Source: Bacillus sp. AFS015802 (lineage in GTDB: Bacteria; Bacillota; Bacilli; Bacillales; Bacillaceae_B). From it: a DNA stretch of 64,000 bases. The notes below the pieces were generated by a model, which had not been told where the DNA came from, did no database searches, and worked only from the letters and a program-made list of their open reading frames with translations. Location: the NCBI RefSeq assembly GCF_002561455.1, contig NZ_NTUP01000004.1, positions 1 through 64,000 on the forward strand, given 5' to 3'. This document shows, one piece after another, positions 34,187 through 44,055 of this stretch (positions within the stretch are counted from its first letter, which is position 1; every line of letters starts with the position of its first letter). Made by a program: the position numbers and the translations under genes.

Positions 34187-37124
34187 TTGTATCAACCTCG
34201 TTTCCCGGGAAGACGTAATCTTTTCGATCCCATTTCCTTTCTACCTCAGGGCCCATTTGTGGATTGCGTGTTGCCCAGCGGTGATTGTTATGAGGGATGG
34301 GCGATTTCCCTTTTTTCTCGAGGACCTCCACTTTGGCAGGAACTTCTTTATAGGCCGGTGTATCGGTATCTTTATCTACATTGCTGCTGGTCAAATAGTT
34401 CACCGCATTTTTACCGTCACTGTTCAGGGTGATGAACAATTCCTTATCAAACACTTCCTTCGTCACATGCACCCTTCCAGTACTCTCACCATTATCGTTA
34501 GAAAGCTTGATGAGCGCACCTTCTTCAATTTCAAGTTCTTGAGCCATTTTCTCGGATACTTCAAAGAATGGTTCGGGAACTTTGTTTCGGATGCCTCTCG
34601 TATGGGATGTCATGTTTCCTTCATGGAAATGTTCAAGCACCCGCCCATTATTCACATGATAATCGTATCCTTTTTGTGCAGGATAGTTGTATTCAAATTC
34701 AAGGGGGTACAATCGTGCTTTCCCGTCATCAAAGTGGAATCCGTCCGTGTAAAGGAGAGGTGTATCCGTTCCATCCTCCTGTACGGGCCATTGAAGACTA
34801 TCGAATCCTTCGAGCCTATCGTAGGAAACGCCGGCAATCAATGGAGTCAGTGAAGCGGCTTCATCCATGATGTCTGCCGGAGAATGATAGTCCCAGTTGA
34901 ATCCAAGTTTTTCCGCTATGCCTGAATAAATTTCCCAGTCGGGTCTTGCTTCCCCTAAGGGCTCGAGTGCTTGATAAATGCGCTGAATGCGACGCTCGGT
35001 ATTCGTGAAGGTCCCTTCCTTTTCGACACTTGGTACGGCAGGAAGCACCACATCGGCATATTCGGCGGTTTTCGTCAGGAACAGATCCTGTACGACGAAG
35101 AACTCAAGCTTTTCAAATGCGTCTGTCACATAGTTGATGTTCGAGTCGACGATTCCCATATCCTCACCGGTGACATACAATCCTTTCAGATTTCCTTCAT
35201 GGATTTCCTCCACCATTTCGTGGTTGTTCATACCGATATCTTTAGGAAGCTCGACATTCCAGGCCTTTTCGAATTTTGCACGGATTTCTTCATCCTCCAC
35301 ACTCTGGTAGCCGGGGAAGGTATTCGGCATACTTCCGAAATCGCTTGCTCCCTGAACGTTATTATGACCACGGAGAGGGTAAGCTCCTGCCCCGGGTTTT
35401 CCATAATTTCCGGTGACTAACAGGAGATTGGAGATGGCAGTGGATGTATCAGACCCGATTTGATGCTGGGTAACACCCATCGCCCAGCAAATGACTGTTG
35501 AACCTGCCCGGTGGATATTCTCTGCGACGGTTTTAAGATGTTCCCCAGAAATACCCGTTCTTTCCTCTGCGTATTCCATCGTGAAAGGAGCTAGGCTTTG
35601 ATAATACTCATCGAAATCATTCACCTTTTCATCGATGAAATCTTTGTCATGCCAGTCCTGGTCGATGATGAATTTGGTGATGGCAGATAACCATACGAGA
35701 TCGGTCCCTGGATTGGGATGTAAGAAAAGATCGGCTCTCTGGGCCATTTCATGCTTTCTTAAGTCAGCCACAATCAATTTTTGTCCGAAGAGTTTGTGGG
35801 ATCGTTTGATTTTGGAAGCGAGCACAGGATGGGCATCGGCTGTGTTTGTACCGATCAGCATCACCAGTTCGGCATGCTCGATATCCTTCATGGAACCTGC
35901 GTCCCCTCCGTATCCGACTGTCCGGAATAATCCTTTGGTCGCGGGAGACTGGCAATAGCGGGAACAATTATCCACGTTATTCGTTCCAATCACTTGTCTG
36001 GCCAACTTTTGCAGGAGATACGACTCTTCATTGGTGGCTTTGGATGAGGCGATGAATCCGAGTGCGTCCGGTCCATTCTTTTCTTTGATTTCCTTGAATT
36101 TCTCTGCCACATAGTGAAGGGCTTCTTCCCATTCCACTTCTTTAAAATGATCGCCCTCGCGGATCAATGGACGGGTGAGACGCTTGTCGCTGTTCACGTG
36201 TCCGTAGCCGAATTTTCCTTTCACACAGGAAGCGATCCCATTGGCCGGGGCTTCGTCGGTCGGGGACATTTTTAATATATCCCTTCCTTTTGTCCAGACA
36301 TTGAAGCTGCAGCCCACCCCGCAATACGTACACACGGTTTTGGTTTTCTTGATTTGATCATCCCTCATCTGGGCTTCTGAATCGGAAACGGCGAAAAGGG
36401 GACCGTAGCCAGTTTCCACATTTTTCGTAATATCAATCATGGATCGGAGGAGACTCGTATTATAGCCGGTCATATATCCCGCTTTCCCGAGCATATCGTT
36501 TTCCATGAGGGCGTTGCATGGGCACACAGTCACACATTGACCACAGCTGACGCAGGAGGATTGATCAATCGGTACATCGTTATCCCAGATGACACGGGGA
36601 TTTTTACGCTCCCAGTCAATGGACAGTGTTTCATTGACCTCGATATCCTGACAGGCTTCCACACATTTTCCGCAAAGGATGCATTGATCCGGATCATATC
36701 GATAGAACTGTCCGGAGAAATCTTTTTCATATGGCTTTGGTTCAAACGGTTTCATCTGGTGTTCGAGTCCCATCATCGCCACGGTATTATGAAGGGTGCA
36801 ATCTCCATTGTTTTTCTCGCAGACCGTACAGTAAAGCTCGTGGTTTTCGAGAATGTTATCCATCGCTTTGAATCTTGCCTCTTTCACATGGGAAAGCTCT
36901 GTCTGGATATCCATTGCTTCTTGAAGGGGTGTCCCACAGGCTCTCTTGAGTTCTCCATTAACAGAGACAATACACGTATCACAGGTTTCGATGGCACCGA
37001 GACTTTCCTGATAACAAACCTGTGGGATTTCAACCTTCATGCTATTAAGGAATTCCAGGACAGACAAACCCCGCTCTGCTTCATATTGAATATCATTAAT
37101 AAATACGGATAACTTTCCTTCCAT
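34179..37124 (-). CDS. Formate dehydrogenase, molybdopterin-containing catalytic subunit (YjgC/YrhE type)
   Basis: This 981-residue multi-cofactor enzyme reads, in order: a plant-type [2Fe-2S] domain (Cys37, 48, 51, 63), a His/Cys-type [4Fe-4S] site (HELYC...C...C, residues 95-109), two ferredoxin-type clusters ([11 protein letters not shown] at 148-158 and [11 protein letters not shown] at 191-201), the Mo-domain [4Fe-4S] (Cys265, 268, 272, 300) and the bis-MGD region. Cys391 in [13 protein letters not shown] is the expected Mo ligand, Cys rather than selenocysteine. It oxidises formate to CO2, probably in the cytoplasm since no Tat signal is present. ATG 37124 follows GAGGGGA. It lies between fdhD and the DUF1641 gene. 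Confidence 0.93.
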   Translation of the reverse strand: MEGKLSVFINDIQYEAERGLSVLEFLNSMKVEIPQVCYQESLGAIETCDTCIVSVNGELKRACGTPLQEAMDIQTELSHVKEARFKAMDNILENHELYCTVCEKNNGDCTLHNTVAMMGLEHQMKPFEPKPYEKDFSGQFYRYDPDQCILCGKCVEACQDIEVNETLSIDWERKNPRVIWDNDVPIDQSSCVSCGQCVTVCPCNALMENDMLGKAGYMTGYNTSLLRSMIDITKNVETGYGPLFAVSDSEAQMRDDQIKKTKTVCTYCGVGCSFNVWTKGRDILKMSPTDEAPANGIASCVKGKFGYGHVNSDKRLTRPLIREGDHFKEVEWEEALHYVAEKFKEIKEKNGPDALGFIASSKATNEESYLLQKLARQVIGTNNVDNCSRYCQSPATKGLFRTVGYGGDAGSMKDIEHAELVMLIGTNTADAHPVLASKIKRSHKLFGQKLIVADLRKHEMAQRADLFLHPNPGTDLVWLSAITKFIIDQDWHDKDFIDEKVNDFDEYYQSLAPFTMEYAEERTGISGEHLKTVAENIHRAGSTVICWAMGVTQHQIGSDTSTAISNLLLVTGNYGKPGAGAYPLRGHNNVQGASDFGSMPNTFPGYQSVEDEEIRAKFEKAWNVELPKDIGMNNHEMVEEIHEGNLKGLYVTGEDMGIVDSNINYVTDAFEKLEFFVVQDLFLTKTAEYADVVLPAVPSVEKEGTFTNTERRIQRIYQALEPLGEARPDWEIYSGIAEKLGFNWDYHSPADIMDEAASLTPLIAGVSYDRLEGFDSLQWPVQEDGTDTPLLYTDGFHFDDGKARLYPLEFEYNYPAQKGYDYHVNNGRVLEHFHEGNMTSHTRGIRNKVPEPFFEVSEKMAQELEIEEGALIKLSNDNGESTGRVHVTKEVFDKELFITLNSDGKNAVNYLTSSNVDKDTDTPAYKEVPAKVEVLEKKGKSPIPHNNHRWATRNPQMGPEVERKWDRKDYVFPGNEVDTNG

Positions 37125-37150
37125 TTAAAAATCTTCCCCTCTTTACAGAT

Positions 37151-37966
37151 TTAATTGGTTTCCGAAATATGTAGGACTGCATCGGTTATTCTTTCAGGAT
37201 GCGAATAGATGTTCATCCTGTCCCCTCTGATAAACCCAATGGCTGTGATCCCCAAGTCATCTGCGAGTTCCAATGCAAGACTGGTCGGGGCGGACTTGGA
37301 TAGAAGGATGCCGATCCCCATCTTGGAAACTTTCAGCAGCACCTCAGAAGAGATCCGTCCACTGAATGCAATGACCTTATCCTTGACTGAAATGTGATTC
37401 ATGAGGCAGTATCCATACAGCTTATCGAGTGCGTTATGTCTTCCGATGTCCTGATAGCATTGGATGATGCCGGTACTGCTGCAGATCGCTGCATTGTGCA
37501 TCCCGCCCGTTCTGTGAAATTCCCGGGAATGGTTCTGGAGCTCTTCCATGCGGTTGATGGCTTGAAGGGCGGTAAGCTCTGTTTTGGCCGTAACCGTTTT
37601 CGCCGTCAGCATATCGTTCGTAAAATAAAATTGTCTGCTTTTCCCGCAGCAGGAACCGATAAATCGTTTCGAAGTATTCCTAGCTCTGTCTTCAGGAAGC
37701 TTGTCGACTTGGACATAGGCGAACCCCTTATCCTGATCGATGGAAAGACGAGTGATTTCGTTGACGCGGCGGATGATCCCCTCTGAAGCCAGGAATCCCA
37801 CCACCAATTCCTCCAGGTTGGAAGGGGAGCAGACCATCGTCGCCCACTCCTCCCCATTTAAATGAACGGTAAGGGGGAATTCAGCTGCCACCTCATCGAC
37901 TTCATCAAACAAGGCTCCATTTTCATATTTGCGGATTGTACGGGTCAGAATACTTTTATTCTCCAA
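37151..37966 (-). CDS. fdhD: Formate dehydrogenase accessory sulfurtransferase FdhD
   Basis: FdhD moves sulfur from a cysteine desulfurase to the molybdenum cofactor of formate dehydrogenase. The protein has about 271 residues. Visible features are the CCGK motif (GSCCGKS, the catalytic cysteine pair), GGMHNAAI, QDIGRHNALDKLYG and the C-terminal SAPTSLALELA. I start it at TTG 37966, 7 bases after GGGAGGG; a GTG at 37972 would be almost on top of that site. It is first in the minus-strand operon fdhD-fdhF-DUF1641, 26 bases before the dehydrogenase gene. Confidence 0.92.
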   Translation of the reverse strand: MENKSILTRTIRKYENGALFDEVDEVAAEFPLTVHLNGEEWATMVCSPSNLEELVVGFLASEGIIRRVNEITRLSIDQDKGFAYVQVDKLPEDRARNTSKRFIGSCCGKSRQFYFTNDMLTAKTVTAKTELTALQAINRMEELQNHSREFHRTGGMHNAAICSSTGIIQCYQDIGRHNALDKLYGYCLMNHISVKDKVIAFSGRISSEVLLKVSKMGIGILLSKSAPTSLALELADDLGITAIGFIRGDRMNIYSHPERITDAVLHISETN

Positions 37967-38340
37967 CAGCACACCCTCCCCTTTGTAAAAATATCATCAC
38001 ATCGTGTTTTCCCTATAAAGTAAGAAAGGAAAACATAAAATGTTTAAAAAATGAAAAAATAGTTACATATTTTAATATAAACCGTGAAAACCGCGTGTTA
38101 TCGGGCATCTCTACCCTGATGGAATCCTCGTGGGTCTATGAAAAAGGCATATGACGGGAAAATGATAGAAAGTTATGAAGGGATAGAGGAATACAAACGG
38201 ACTCTTAAGGGTAAAAGATAATGTTTCTATGATTCTTTGAAAAACTCTGAAAAATAATCGTGTACAAGATGGAGATTGATATTCCCACTATCCCACTTGA
38301 TGCACTAATCATACTAGACATGAAAAGGGGCGGATGCGGA
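37967..38340. other. Divergent intergenic region between fdhD and moeB
   Basis: I see no gene. The fdhD ribosome binding site AGGGGAGGG is at 37974-37982 and AAAAGGGG for moeB at 38321-38328. The middle is AT-rich to 38080, then mixed, with a weak hairpin (ATCGGG ... CCCTGAT, 38099-38118). An in-frame ATG for moeB at 38260 has no ribosome binding site. I cannot identify an FNR or molybdate-repressor operator with confidence. Confidence 0.4.
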
Positions 38341-39354
38341 ATGAGTGATAGATATTCCCGTCAACAGTTGTTTAAACCAATTGGAAAAGCCGGGCAGGAA
38401 AAAATAGCAGAAAAGCATGTCATCGTCATCGGGGCGGGGGCGCTCGGATCTTCCAATGCAGAAACCCTGGTCAGGGCGGGAGTAGGAAGACTGACGATCA
38501 TTGACCGTGATTATGTGGAAATAAGCAATCTTCATCGTCAGCAGTTATATACAGAGAACGACGCCATGGAGGGTTTACCTAAAGCGGTCGCTGCCAAAAA
38601 CAGATTGAATGAGATCAATTCAGGAGTACATATTACACCCTTCGTAGCAGAAGCAGACATAGAACTGCTGTCAGAGCTCGCCACCGATGCTGATCTGTTG
38701 TTGGATTGCACGGATAACTTTGATATTCGTTTTATCATTAATGACATCTCTCTTAAATATCACGTTCCCTGGATATATGGATCCTGTGTCGGCAGCACGG
38801 GGATGAGCTATACGATTCTTCCCGGGAAGACGCCCTGCCTGAATTGTCTCACCGGAACCTTCCCGATGTCTGGGGGGACGTGTGATTCTTCCGGAATCAT
38901 AGCCCCTGTGGTGCAAATGGTGGCGGCTTATCAATCGATAGAAGCATTGAAGCTTTTAGTGGAAGATCAAGAAGCATTGAGAGGCGGGGTCATCACCTTC
39001 GACCTGTGGGGGAATCAATCCTCTACGATGAATGTATCAAAGGCCAAAAGAGACGGGTGCCCCTCCTGTGGTGAAAATCCTGTATATCCCTATTTACAAT
39101 TTGAAAACCGGACCAAGACAACGGTTCTTTGTGGAAGGGATACAGTGCAGATCCGGTCGCCCCACACCCGACGCTCCTTAAATGAACTGGAACGAAACCT
39201 GGAGGGGTTAGGGGAAATGAAGCGGAATCCTTATTTGCTTTCATTTCAATATGATCCTTATAGGATCGTGTTCTTTCATGATGGCCGGACATTCATCCAT
39301 GGCACCAATGATATGAACGAAGCGAAAACGATTTACCATCGCTTAATCGGATAG
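38341..39354 (+). CDS. moeB: Molybdopterin-synthase adenylyltransferase MoeB (ThiF/HesA family)
   Basis: This 337-residue enzyme activates the C-terminal Gly-Gly of MoaD by adenylation. The nucleotide-fold VIGAGALGSSNAE (residues 29-41), the substrate-contacting NLHRQQLY and two zinc-binding CxxC pairs (CLNC and CPSC) are present. After residue about 270 there is a C-terminal extension of some 70 residues without a recognisable rhodanese active site. ATG 38341 is behind GGGGCGGATGCGGA; the longer frame from 38260 is not supported. It leads the + strand Moco operon and lies 15 bases before moeA. Confidence 0.9.
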   Translation: MSDRYSRQQLFKPIGKAGQEKIAEKHVIVIGAGALGSSNAETLVRAGVGRLTIIDRDYVEISNLHRQQLYTENDAMEGLPKAVAAKNRLNEINSGVHITPFVAEADIELLSELATDADLLLDCTDNFDIRFIINDISLKYHVPWIYGSCVGSTGMSYTILPGKTPCLNCLTGTFPMSGGTCDSSGIIAPVVQMVAAYQSIEALKLLVEDQEALRGGVITFDLWGNQSSTMNVSKAKRDGCPSCGENPVYPYLQFENRTKTTVLCGRDTVQIRSPHTRRSLNELERNLEGLGEMKRNPYLLSFQYDPYRIVFFHDGRTFIHGTNDMNEAKTIYHRLIG

Positions 39355-39369
39355 AAAGGGAGTGAAGGG

Positions 39370-40689
39370 ATGTTGGAACGTCGAACGCCCATTAATGTAG
39401 AAGAAGCGATAAAATCTCTCATGGAGTATAAAAAGGGAGGCGCAATCGAAACCGTGGAAATAGACAAGGCATCCGGCAGATTCCTTGGGGAAGATCTAGT
39501 TGCCGATCACGATGTCCCTCTATTTGACCGCTCCCCGTATGATGGGTTTGCGATAAGAGCCGAAGATACGGCCAATGCGTCGAGGGAAAACCCGGTTACG
39601 ATGGAAGTGGTGTCTGAAATAGGGGCAGGAAGTGTATACAATCGATCAATAAAAGAGAACCAGGCCATCAGGATCATGACAGGCGCACCGATTCCCGAGG
39701 GGGCAAGCGCAGTGGTCATGCTTGAGTTGGTGAAGAACGGTGAGGAAGATGGAAGAGCATTCATCACCATAAACCGTCCCTACCTTGAGGGCGACAATAT
39801 TTCCTGCCGGGGAGAGGATACGAAAAAGGGAACGATCCTTGCTGAAAAAGGAATGTACATCAATCCCGGGATCGCTGCACTCCTGGCGACATTCGGATAT
39901 AAAGAAGTACCCGTCAGCAGGAAACCGAAAGTGGGGGTCCTTGCGACCGGAAGTGAATTGCTTGAAATAGATGAACCCCTCGTACCCGGCAAGATCAGGA
40001 ATAGTAATTCATACATGGTTCTCTCCCAGATTGAACGGGCAGGAGGCGAGGGGGTATTTCTTGGACAGTTGAGCGATGATTTCGACCTGTGCTTCGGGCA
40101 CGTGGAAAAGGCCCTTCAACAGGTGGATTTCCTGATCACGACAGGTGGTGTATCAGTCGGGGATTATGACTATCTTCCGGATATTTATCGTAAGCTTGGA
40201 GCCAATGTGCTGTTCAATAAAGTGGGAATGCGGCCAGGAAGTGTCACAACCGTTGCCGAGAAGGACGGAAAGCTGCTATTCGGATTATCCGGAAATCCAT
40301 CTGCCTGTTATGTAGGTTTTGAATTATTCGTTCGACCCGTCATTCGATATTTTTTACATTGCCCTCATTTCTATGTCAGAAGTGAAGAAGCCGTTCTCGG
40401 TAAAGATTTTCCAAAACCGAATCCATTTACCCGGTTTGTGAGGGGGAAGATGACGTATTCAGGTGGAAGAGTGTATGCCGAGCCTACAGGTCTGGATAAA
40501 TCAGGTGTCGTTTCCTCATTGGCTTCTGCCAATGTCCTTATTGTCCTTCCGAGTGGAACAAGGGGATACAAACAGGGAATGCCGGTTCACGTCCTACTGT
40601 TGGAAGACCAGCAGGGAAGTGATCAGATTGGAAGCAGTTTTCAGAAGGTTGAATCAAGTGAAGAAAGGATGCAGCTCAGTGAACGATGA
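39370..40689 (+). CDS. moeA: Molybdopterin molybdenumtransferase MoeA
   Basis: MoeA inserts molybdate into adenylylated molybdopterin. The 439-residue protein has the N-terminal FDRSPYDGFAIRAEDT, the domain II RIMTGAPIPEGASAVVM, the MoCF-binding TTGGVSVGDYDYL and GLSGNPSACYVGFE, and the C-terminal beta-barrel domain IV. ATG 39370 follows GAAAGGGAGTGAAGGG. Its last 11 bases overlap the moaE start, so the two are translationally coupled. Confidence 0.95.
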   Translation: MLERRTPINVEEAIKSLMEYKKGGAIETVEIDKASGRFLGEDLVADHDVPLFDRSPYDGFAIRAEDTANASRENPVTMEVVSEIGAGSVYNRSIKENQAIRIMTGAPIPEGASAVVMLELVKNGEEDGRAFITINRPYLEGDNISCRGEDTKKGTILAEKGMYINPGIAALLATFGYKEVPVSRKPKVGVLATGSELLEIDEPLVPGKIRNSNSYMVLSQIERAGGEGVFLGQLSDDFDLCFGHVEKALQQVDFLITTGGVSVGDYDYLPDIYRKLGANVLFNKVGMRPGSVTTVAEKDGKLLFGLSGNPSACYVGFELFVRPVIRYFLHCPHFYVRSEEAVLGKDFPKPNPFTRFVRGKMTYSGGRVYAEPTGLDKSGVVSSLASANVLIVLPSGTRGYKQGMPVHVLLLEDQQGSDQIGSSFQKVESSEERMQLSER

Positions 40690-41155
40690 TTTATTTGTGA
40701 TAACGGAAGCCCCCATTCATCCAGAAGAAGTTTCTTCGAAAGTGGAAAGCAGGGACGCCGGCGCCGTAACCATTTTTTGCGGCACCGTCAGAGAATGGAC
40801 AAAAGGGAGAAAGACACTCTTTTTAGAGTATCAGGCTTATGAATCGATGGCTGTGAAGAAACTTGCAGAAATCGGGGAGCAGGTGCAAAAAAAGTGGCCG
40901 GAAGCCAAGGTAGCGATCACCCACAGGGTGGGAAGGCTCGAAATATCCGATGTGGCAGTGGTCATTGCCGTATCATCCCCCCATAGGAAAGCGGCCTATG
41001 AAGCCAATGAATATGTGATTGAACAGATAAAGAAAATCGTCCCTATCTGGAAGAAAGAGCACTGGGAAGATGGAGAAAAGTGGATAGGAGATCAACTTCA
41101 GCAGGTGGAATATCCTGACGGGAAACCAATGAAAGGGAGTGGAGCGGATGATTAA
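40679..41155 (+). CDS. moaE: Molybdopterin synthase catalytic subunit MoaE
   Basis: The large subunit of molybdopterin synthase converts cyclic pyranopterin monophosphate to molybdopterin using MoaD thiocarboxylate. It has 158 residues from GTG 40679, which has AAAGGA 9 bases upstream. Family motifs are GAVTIFCGTVREWTKG, ITHRVGRLEISDVAVVIAVSSPHR and PIWKKEHWEDGEKWI with the catalytic Lys residues. It overlaps moeA upstream and moaD downstream by 8-11 bases. Confidence 0.93.
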   Translation: MNDDLFVITEAPIHPEEVSSKVESRDAGAVTIFCGTVREWTKGRKTLFLEYQAYESMAVKKLAEIGEQVQKKWPEAKVAITHRVGRLEISDVAVVIAVSSPHRKAAYEANEYVIEQIKKIVPIWKKEHWEDGEKWIGDQLQQVEYPDGKPMKGSGADD

Positions 41156-41381
41156 AGTATTCCTTTTTGCCCATCTGCAGGAAAGAGCAGGTCGACAGGA
41201 AGTGACGATCGATAAGGGGGAACTCACCGTGAAAGAGTTAAAGGAACGGCTGATGGACGAGTATCAGCTTCCCTCTTTAGATGGCGTCATGGTTGCTGTC
41301 AATGAACAATACTCCCTGGAAGACGAAGTGATTTCTTCAGGAGACGTTGTTGCACTCATTCCTCCGGTCAGCGGGGGATAA
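41148..41381 (+). CDS. moaD: Molybdopterin synthase sulfur carrier subunit MoaD
   Basis: This 77-residue ubiquitin-like protein ends in VSGG, the Gly-Gly tail that is adenylated by MoeB and converted to a thiocarboxylate. ATG 41148 lies 8 bases after AAAGGGAG within the end of moaE; a GTG at 41139 contains that site. The beta-grasp pattern (IKVFLFAHLQERAG ... VALIPPVSGG) is clear. It works in the cytoplasm as a complex with MoaE. Confidence 0.93.
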   Translation: MIKVFLFAHLQERAGRQEVTIDKGELTVKELKERLMDEYQLPSLDGVMVAVNEQYSLEDEVISSGDVVALIPPVSGG

Positions 41382-41421
41382 TTGACTTATCATCTTTGAA
41401 AATAGGAAAGGAGACGATCCA

Positions 41422-41934
41422 TTGCTAAAGGAGCATAGGAAAGCATCGACTAAAGAAGTGACATGTAAAGTGGTGACAGTAAGCGATACAAGAACAAAAG
41501 AAACAGACAAAAGTGGAAAGCTGCTGATGGAACTTCTCCATCAATCGGGACATGCCGTCGCTGAATACGACATTGTAAAAGATGACATCACCCTTATCAC
41601 GGCTTCACTTGAAAAAGCGATACATAATCAAGAGATACAGGCGGTTCTATTAAATGGCGGAACCGGCATAAGCAAAAGGGATGTAACGATAGAAGCGGTA
41701 AAATCATTATTGGATAAGGAATTAGTGGGCTTTGGTGAACTGTTCCGATTCCTGAGCTACCGTGATGATATTGGCTCCGCTGCCATTCTATCAAGGGCGA
41801 TTGCAGGGGTATCGGGTGACACGATCATTTTCTCCATGCCCGGTTCATCGGGAGCCGTGAAACTTGCGATGGAACAATTGATCATCCCCGAAATAGGTCA
41901 TATGGCCAATGAATTGACAAAGGATTCGAGGTAG
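41422..41934 (+). CDS. moaB: MoaB/Mog-type molybdopterin adenylyltransferase
   Basis: This 170-residue protein starts at TTG 41422 with AAAGGAG 8 bases upstream. It has the molybdopterin-binding fold, with VSDTRTKETDKSG at the N-terminal phosphate loop, LNGGTGISKRDVT (the GGTG motif) and FSMPGSSGAVKLAM. Mog-type enzymes adenylate molybdopterin before MoeA inserts molybdenum; whether this MoaB is active or regulatory cannot be told from sequence. Ten bases separate it from modA. Confidence 0.9.
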   Translation: MLKEHRKASTKEVTCKVVTVSDTRTKETDKSGKLLMELLHQSGHAVAEYDIVKDDITLITASLEKAIHNQEIQAVLLNGGTGISKRDVTIEAVKSLLDKELVGFGELFRFLSYRDDIGSAAILSRAIAGVSGDTIIFSMPGSSGAVKLAMEQLIIPEIGHMANELTKDSR

Positions 41935-41943
41935 AAGGAAAAC

Positions 41944-42702
41944 ATGATGAGAAAAAGGATATGGATCGTCATCTTCATTATACTGCTCGTAACGGGATGT
42001 GCTCCAAAAGACCGGGATAAGGTCACCCTGACCATATCGGCTGCAGCCAGTCTGAAAGATAGTATGATGGAAGTGAAAAAGGAATTTGAAAAACAGCATC
42101 CCGCCATTCACATCGTCTTTAACTTTGGAGGCACCGGGGCGTTAAGAAAACAGGTGGAACAAGGAGCTCCCAGTGATGTGTTTCTTTCTGCATCAAAAAA
42201 GGATTACGAAAGATTGGTAGACCGGGGATTGATTGACTCCAGCCTTGGAGGGGCGTTCTTATCCAATCGGTTAGTGATTATCGCCCCTGAATCAAGCAAT
42301 GATCCAAGTCTTGATGCTCTTTCCCATTCAGGTGACAAGCTCGCCATAGGAAACCCGGCATTTGTACCGGCGGGGAATTATGCGAAACAGGCACTGATGG
42401 GGATGGGTAAATGGGATATGGTCAAGGATCAGCTGGTCATGGCCAAGGATGTAAGAGGAGTGCTTACACTGGTGGAAAATCAGTCTGTTTCGTTAGGGAT
42501 TGTCTATGCCAGTGATTTGACCGCAAGCGAAAAGGTGGAACCCATACAGGATATCAATCCTTCGTTGCATTCAAAAATCGGTTACTACGCCGGAGTGTTA
42601 AAAAAAAGCAAGCATCCTAAAGAAGCCGCTCTTTTTTACAAGTTTGTCATCAGTGATAAAAGAAAAGAGACGTTTGAAAAATTTGGATTTACGAAAGGGT
42701 AA
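41944..42702 (+). CDS. modA: Molybdate ABC transporter substrate-binding lipoprotein ModA
   Basis: This 252-residue lipoprotein has signal IWIVIFIILLVTGC (lipobox VTGC, cleavage before about Cys19). The ModA core includes TISAAASLKDSM, NFGGTGALRKQVEQGAPSDVFLSAS, and KDVRGVLTLVENQSVSLGIVYASD, which line the tetrahedral oxyanion pocket. It should bind molybdate or tungstate at the outer face of the membrane and deliver it to ModB. It sits between moaB and modB, fitting cofactor supply. Confidence 0.93.
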   Translation: MMRKRIWIVIFIILLVTGCAPKDRDKVTLTISAAASLKDSMMEVKKEFEKQHPAIHIVFNFGGTGALRKQVEQGAPSDVFLSASKKDYERLVDRGLIDSSLGGAFLSNRLVIIAPESSNDPSLDALSHSGDKLAIGNPAFVPAGNYAKQALMGMGKWDMVKDQLVMAKDVRGVLTLVENQSVSLGIVYASDLTASEKVEPIQDINPSLHSKIGYYAGVLKKSKHPKEAALFYKFVISDKRKETFEKFGFTKG

Positions 42703-42729
42703 TACGTAAAAAAGTAGGTGGACATTCAA

Positions 42730-43389
42730 ATGGAATCATTTTGGTTCCCTATCAAGCTTTCCCTTTTGGTCGCAGCATCGGCAACTGTTTTTACGTTCAT
42801 TGTTTCTGTGGCACTTTCACATACGTTCTCCCGGATCGACTTTCGGGGAAAGACACTGTTAGAAACCCTGTTCATGCTGCCGCTGGTGTTACCCCCGTCC
42901 GTCGTTGGATTTATCCTTCTCATAGTGTTTGGGATCAATAGTCCAATAGGGAGAGCTATAGAAAAAGTAATGGGAGAAACGATTTTGTTTACACCATACG
43001 CAGCCATCGTGGCCGCTGTCGTGGTGGCGTTTCCATTGATGTATCAATCAGCCAAGGCAGGGTTTCTGGGCATTGATGGAGATATTGAGGCTGCTTCACG
43101 GGTAGATGGGGCTTCAGAGATGAAGACGCTCCTGTATGTTTCAATCCCACTGGCAAGCAGATCCCTGCTGACGGGAACCGTACTCAGTTTCACGAGGGCA
43201 TTGGGGGAATTCGGGGCCACTTTACTGTTTGCGGGTAACATCCCGGGGAAAACCCAGACCATCTCCACGGCCATATACGTGGCCATTGAATCCGGGGAAG
43301 ACGGTCTTGCGTGGAAATATGTCGGGATAAGCATTGCGCTTTCCTTCCTCTTCCTGCTATTGGTCAATCGAATCAACGACCGGCCCTAA
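42730..43389 (+). CDS. modB: Molybdate ABC transporter permease ModB
   Basis: This 219-residue protein has five predicted membrane helices and the permease EAA-type loop EAASRVDGASEMKTLLYVSIPLASRSLLTG (positions about 117-147, trimmed), where an ATPase docks. ATG 42730 is preceded by TAGGTGGAC; a GTG at 42718 is less likely. The gene runs straight into the convergent moaC. No modC ATPase gene follows and none is present in the window, so the energising subunit must be encoded elsewhere. Confidence 0.92.
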   Translation: MESFWFPIKLSLLVAASATVFTFIVSVALSHTFSRIDFRGKTLLETLFMLPLVLPPSVVGFILLIVFGINSPIGRAIEKVMGETILFTPYAAIVAAVVVAFPLMYQSAKAGFLGIDGDIEAASRVDGASEMKTLLYVSIPLASRSLLTGTVLSFTRALGEFGATLLFAGNIPGKTQTISTAIYVAIESGEDGLAWKYVGISIALSFLFLLLVNRINDRP

Positions 43390-43426
43390 AGCTCGAAGGC
43401 CGGTAGATTCGTAAGCTGCTAGTATG

Positions 43427-43915
43427 TCAGAGGGGATCACGCTGGAAATCGCCATTTTTCCCGCCCGATTTCTGCAATAGGTATGTGGGTCCAATGATCA
43501 TGCCTTTGTCGACTGACTTGCACATATCATACACACAAAGGGCCGTTGCCGTGGCGGCAGTCAACGCTTCCATTTCCACCCCTGTGCTCCCTTTCGTTTT
43601 GACTTCTGCCGTTATATGTAACTCATAGGCTTCATTCATTTCTTTCCATGAAAAAGAAATATTGATCCCGCTGATTGGAATGGGATGGCACATCGGAATT
43701 ATGGAGGATGTTTGTTTTGCCGCCATGATACCGGCAACCTGGGCCACTCCAAGGACATCGCCTTTTTTGAAATCATGATGGACGATTTTTTGATGGATTT
43801 CCTGATTGACTTGAACGGAAGAGTGGGCTTTTGCCGTTCGGACGGTTTCTTCCTTATTGGATATATCCACCATTTTCGCTCTTCCTTCTTCATTAAAATG
43901 AGTAAAGTTAGACAT
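43427..43915 (-). CDS. moaC: Cyclic pyranopterin monophosphate synthase MoaC
   Basis: MoaC completes the first stage of Moco synthesis, turning the MoaA product into cyclic pyranopterin monophosphate. The 162-residue protein has the motifs [40 protein letters not shown] (in part; contains the catalytic Lys and His), [12 protein letters not shown] and [13 protein letters not shown] 43915 follows TGAGGTGAACATA. It is the only cofactor gene on the minus strand inside the + strand block. Confidence 0.96.
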   Translation of the reverse strand: MSNFTHFNEEGRAKMVDISNKEETVRTAKAHSSVQVNQEIHQKIVHHDFKKGDVLGVAQVAGIMAAKQTSSIIPMCHPIPISGINISFSWKEMNEAYELHITAEVKTKGSTGVEMEALTAATATALCVYDMCKSVDKGMIIGPTYLLQKSGGKNGDFQRDPL

Positions 43916-44055
43916 TATGTTCACCTCAGTTTTAGTCTAATCGTATTTTGATTGAAAGTAAAACATCCTGACATTCACTGTTTTTGAAGATCCCGTTAAT
44001 AAGATGTGGGATTGGAATCATTATAATTTTTTTAATGGAAGAGGGGTGTTGGATT

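Noticed and set aside
34173-34853. 226-codon + strand open frame opposite the formate dehydrogenase gene
   Set aside because: It is a shadow of the dehydrogenase coding sequence, without a ribosome binding site.
37967-38340. Purine- or molybdenum-type riboswitch between fdhD and moeB
   Set aside because: The CTCTACC string recalls purine riboswitches, but the other conserved segments are missing and no terminator follows.
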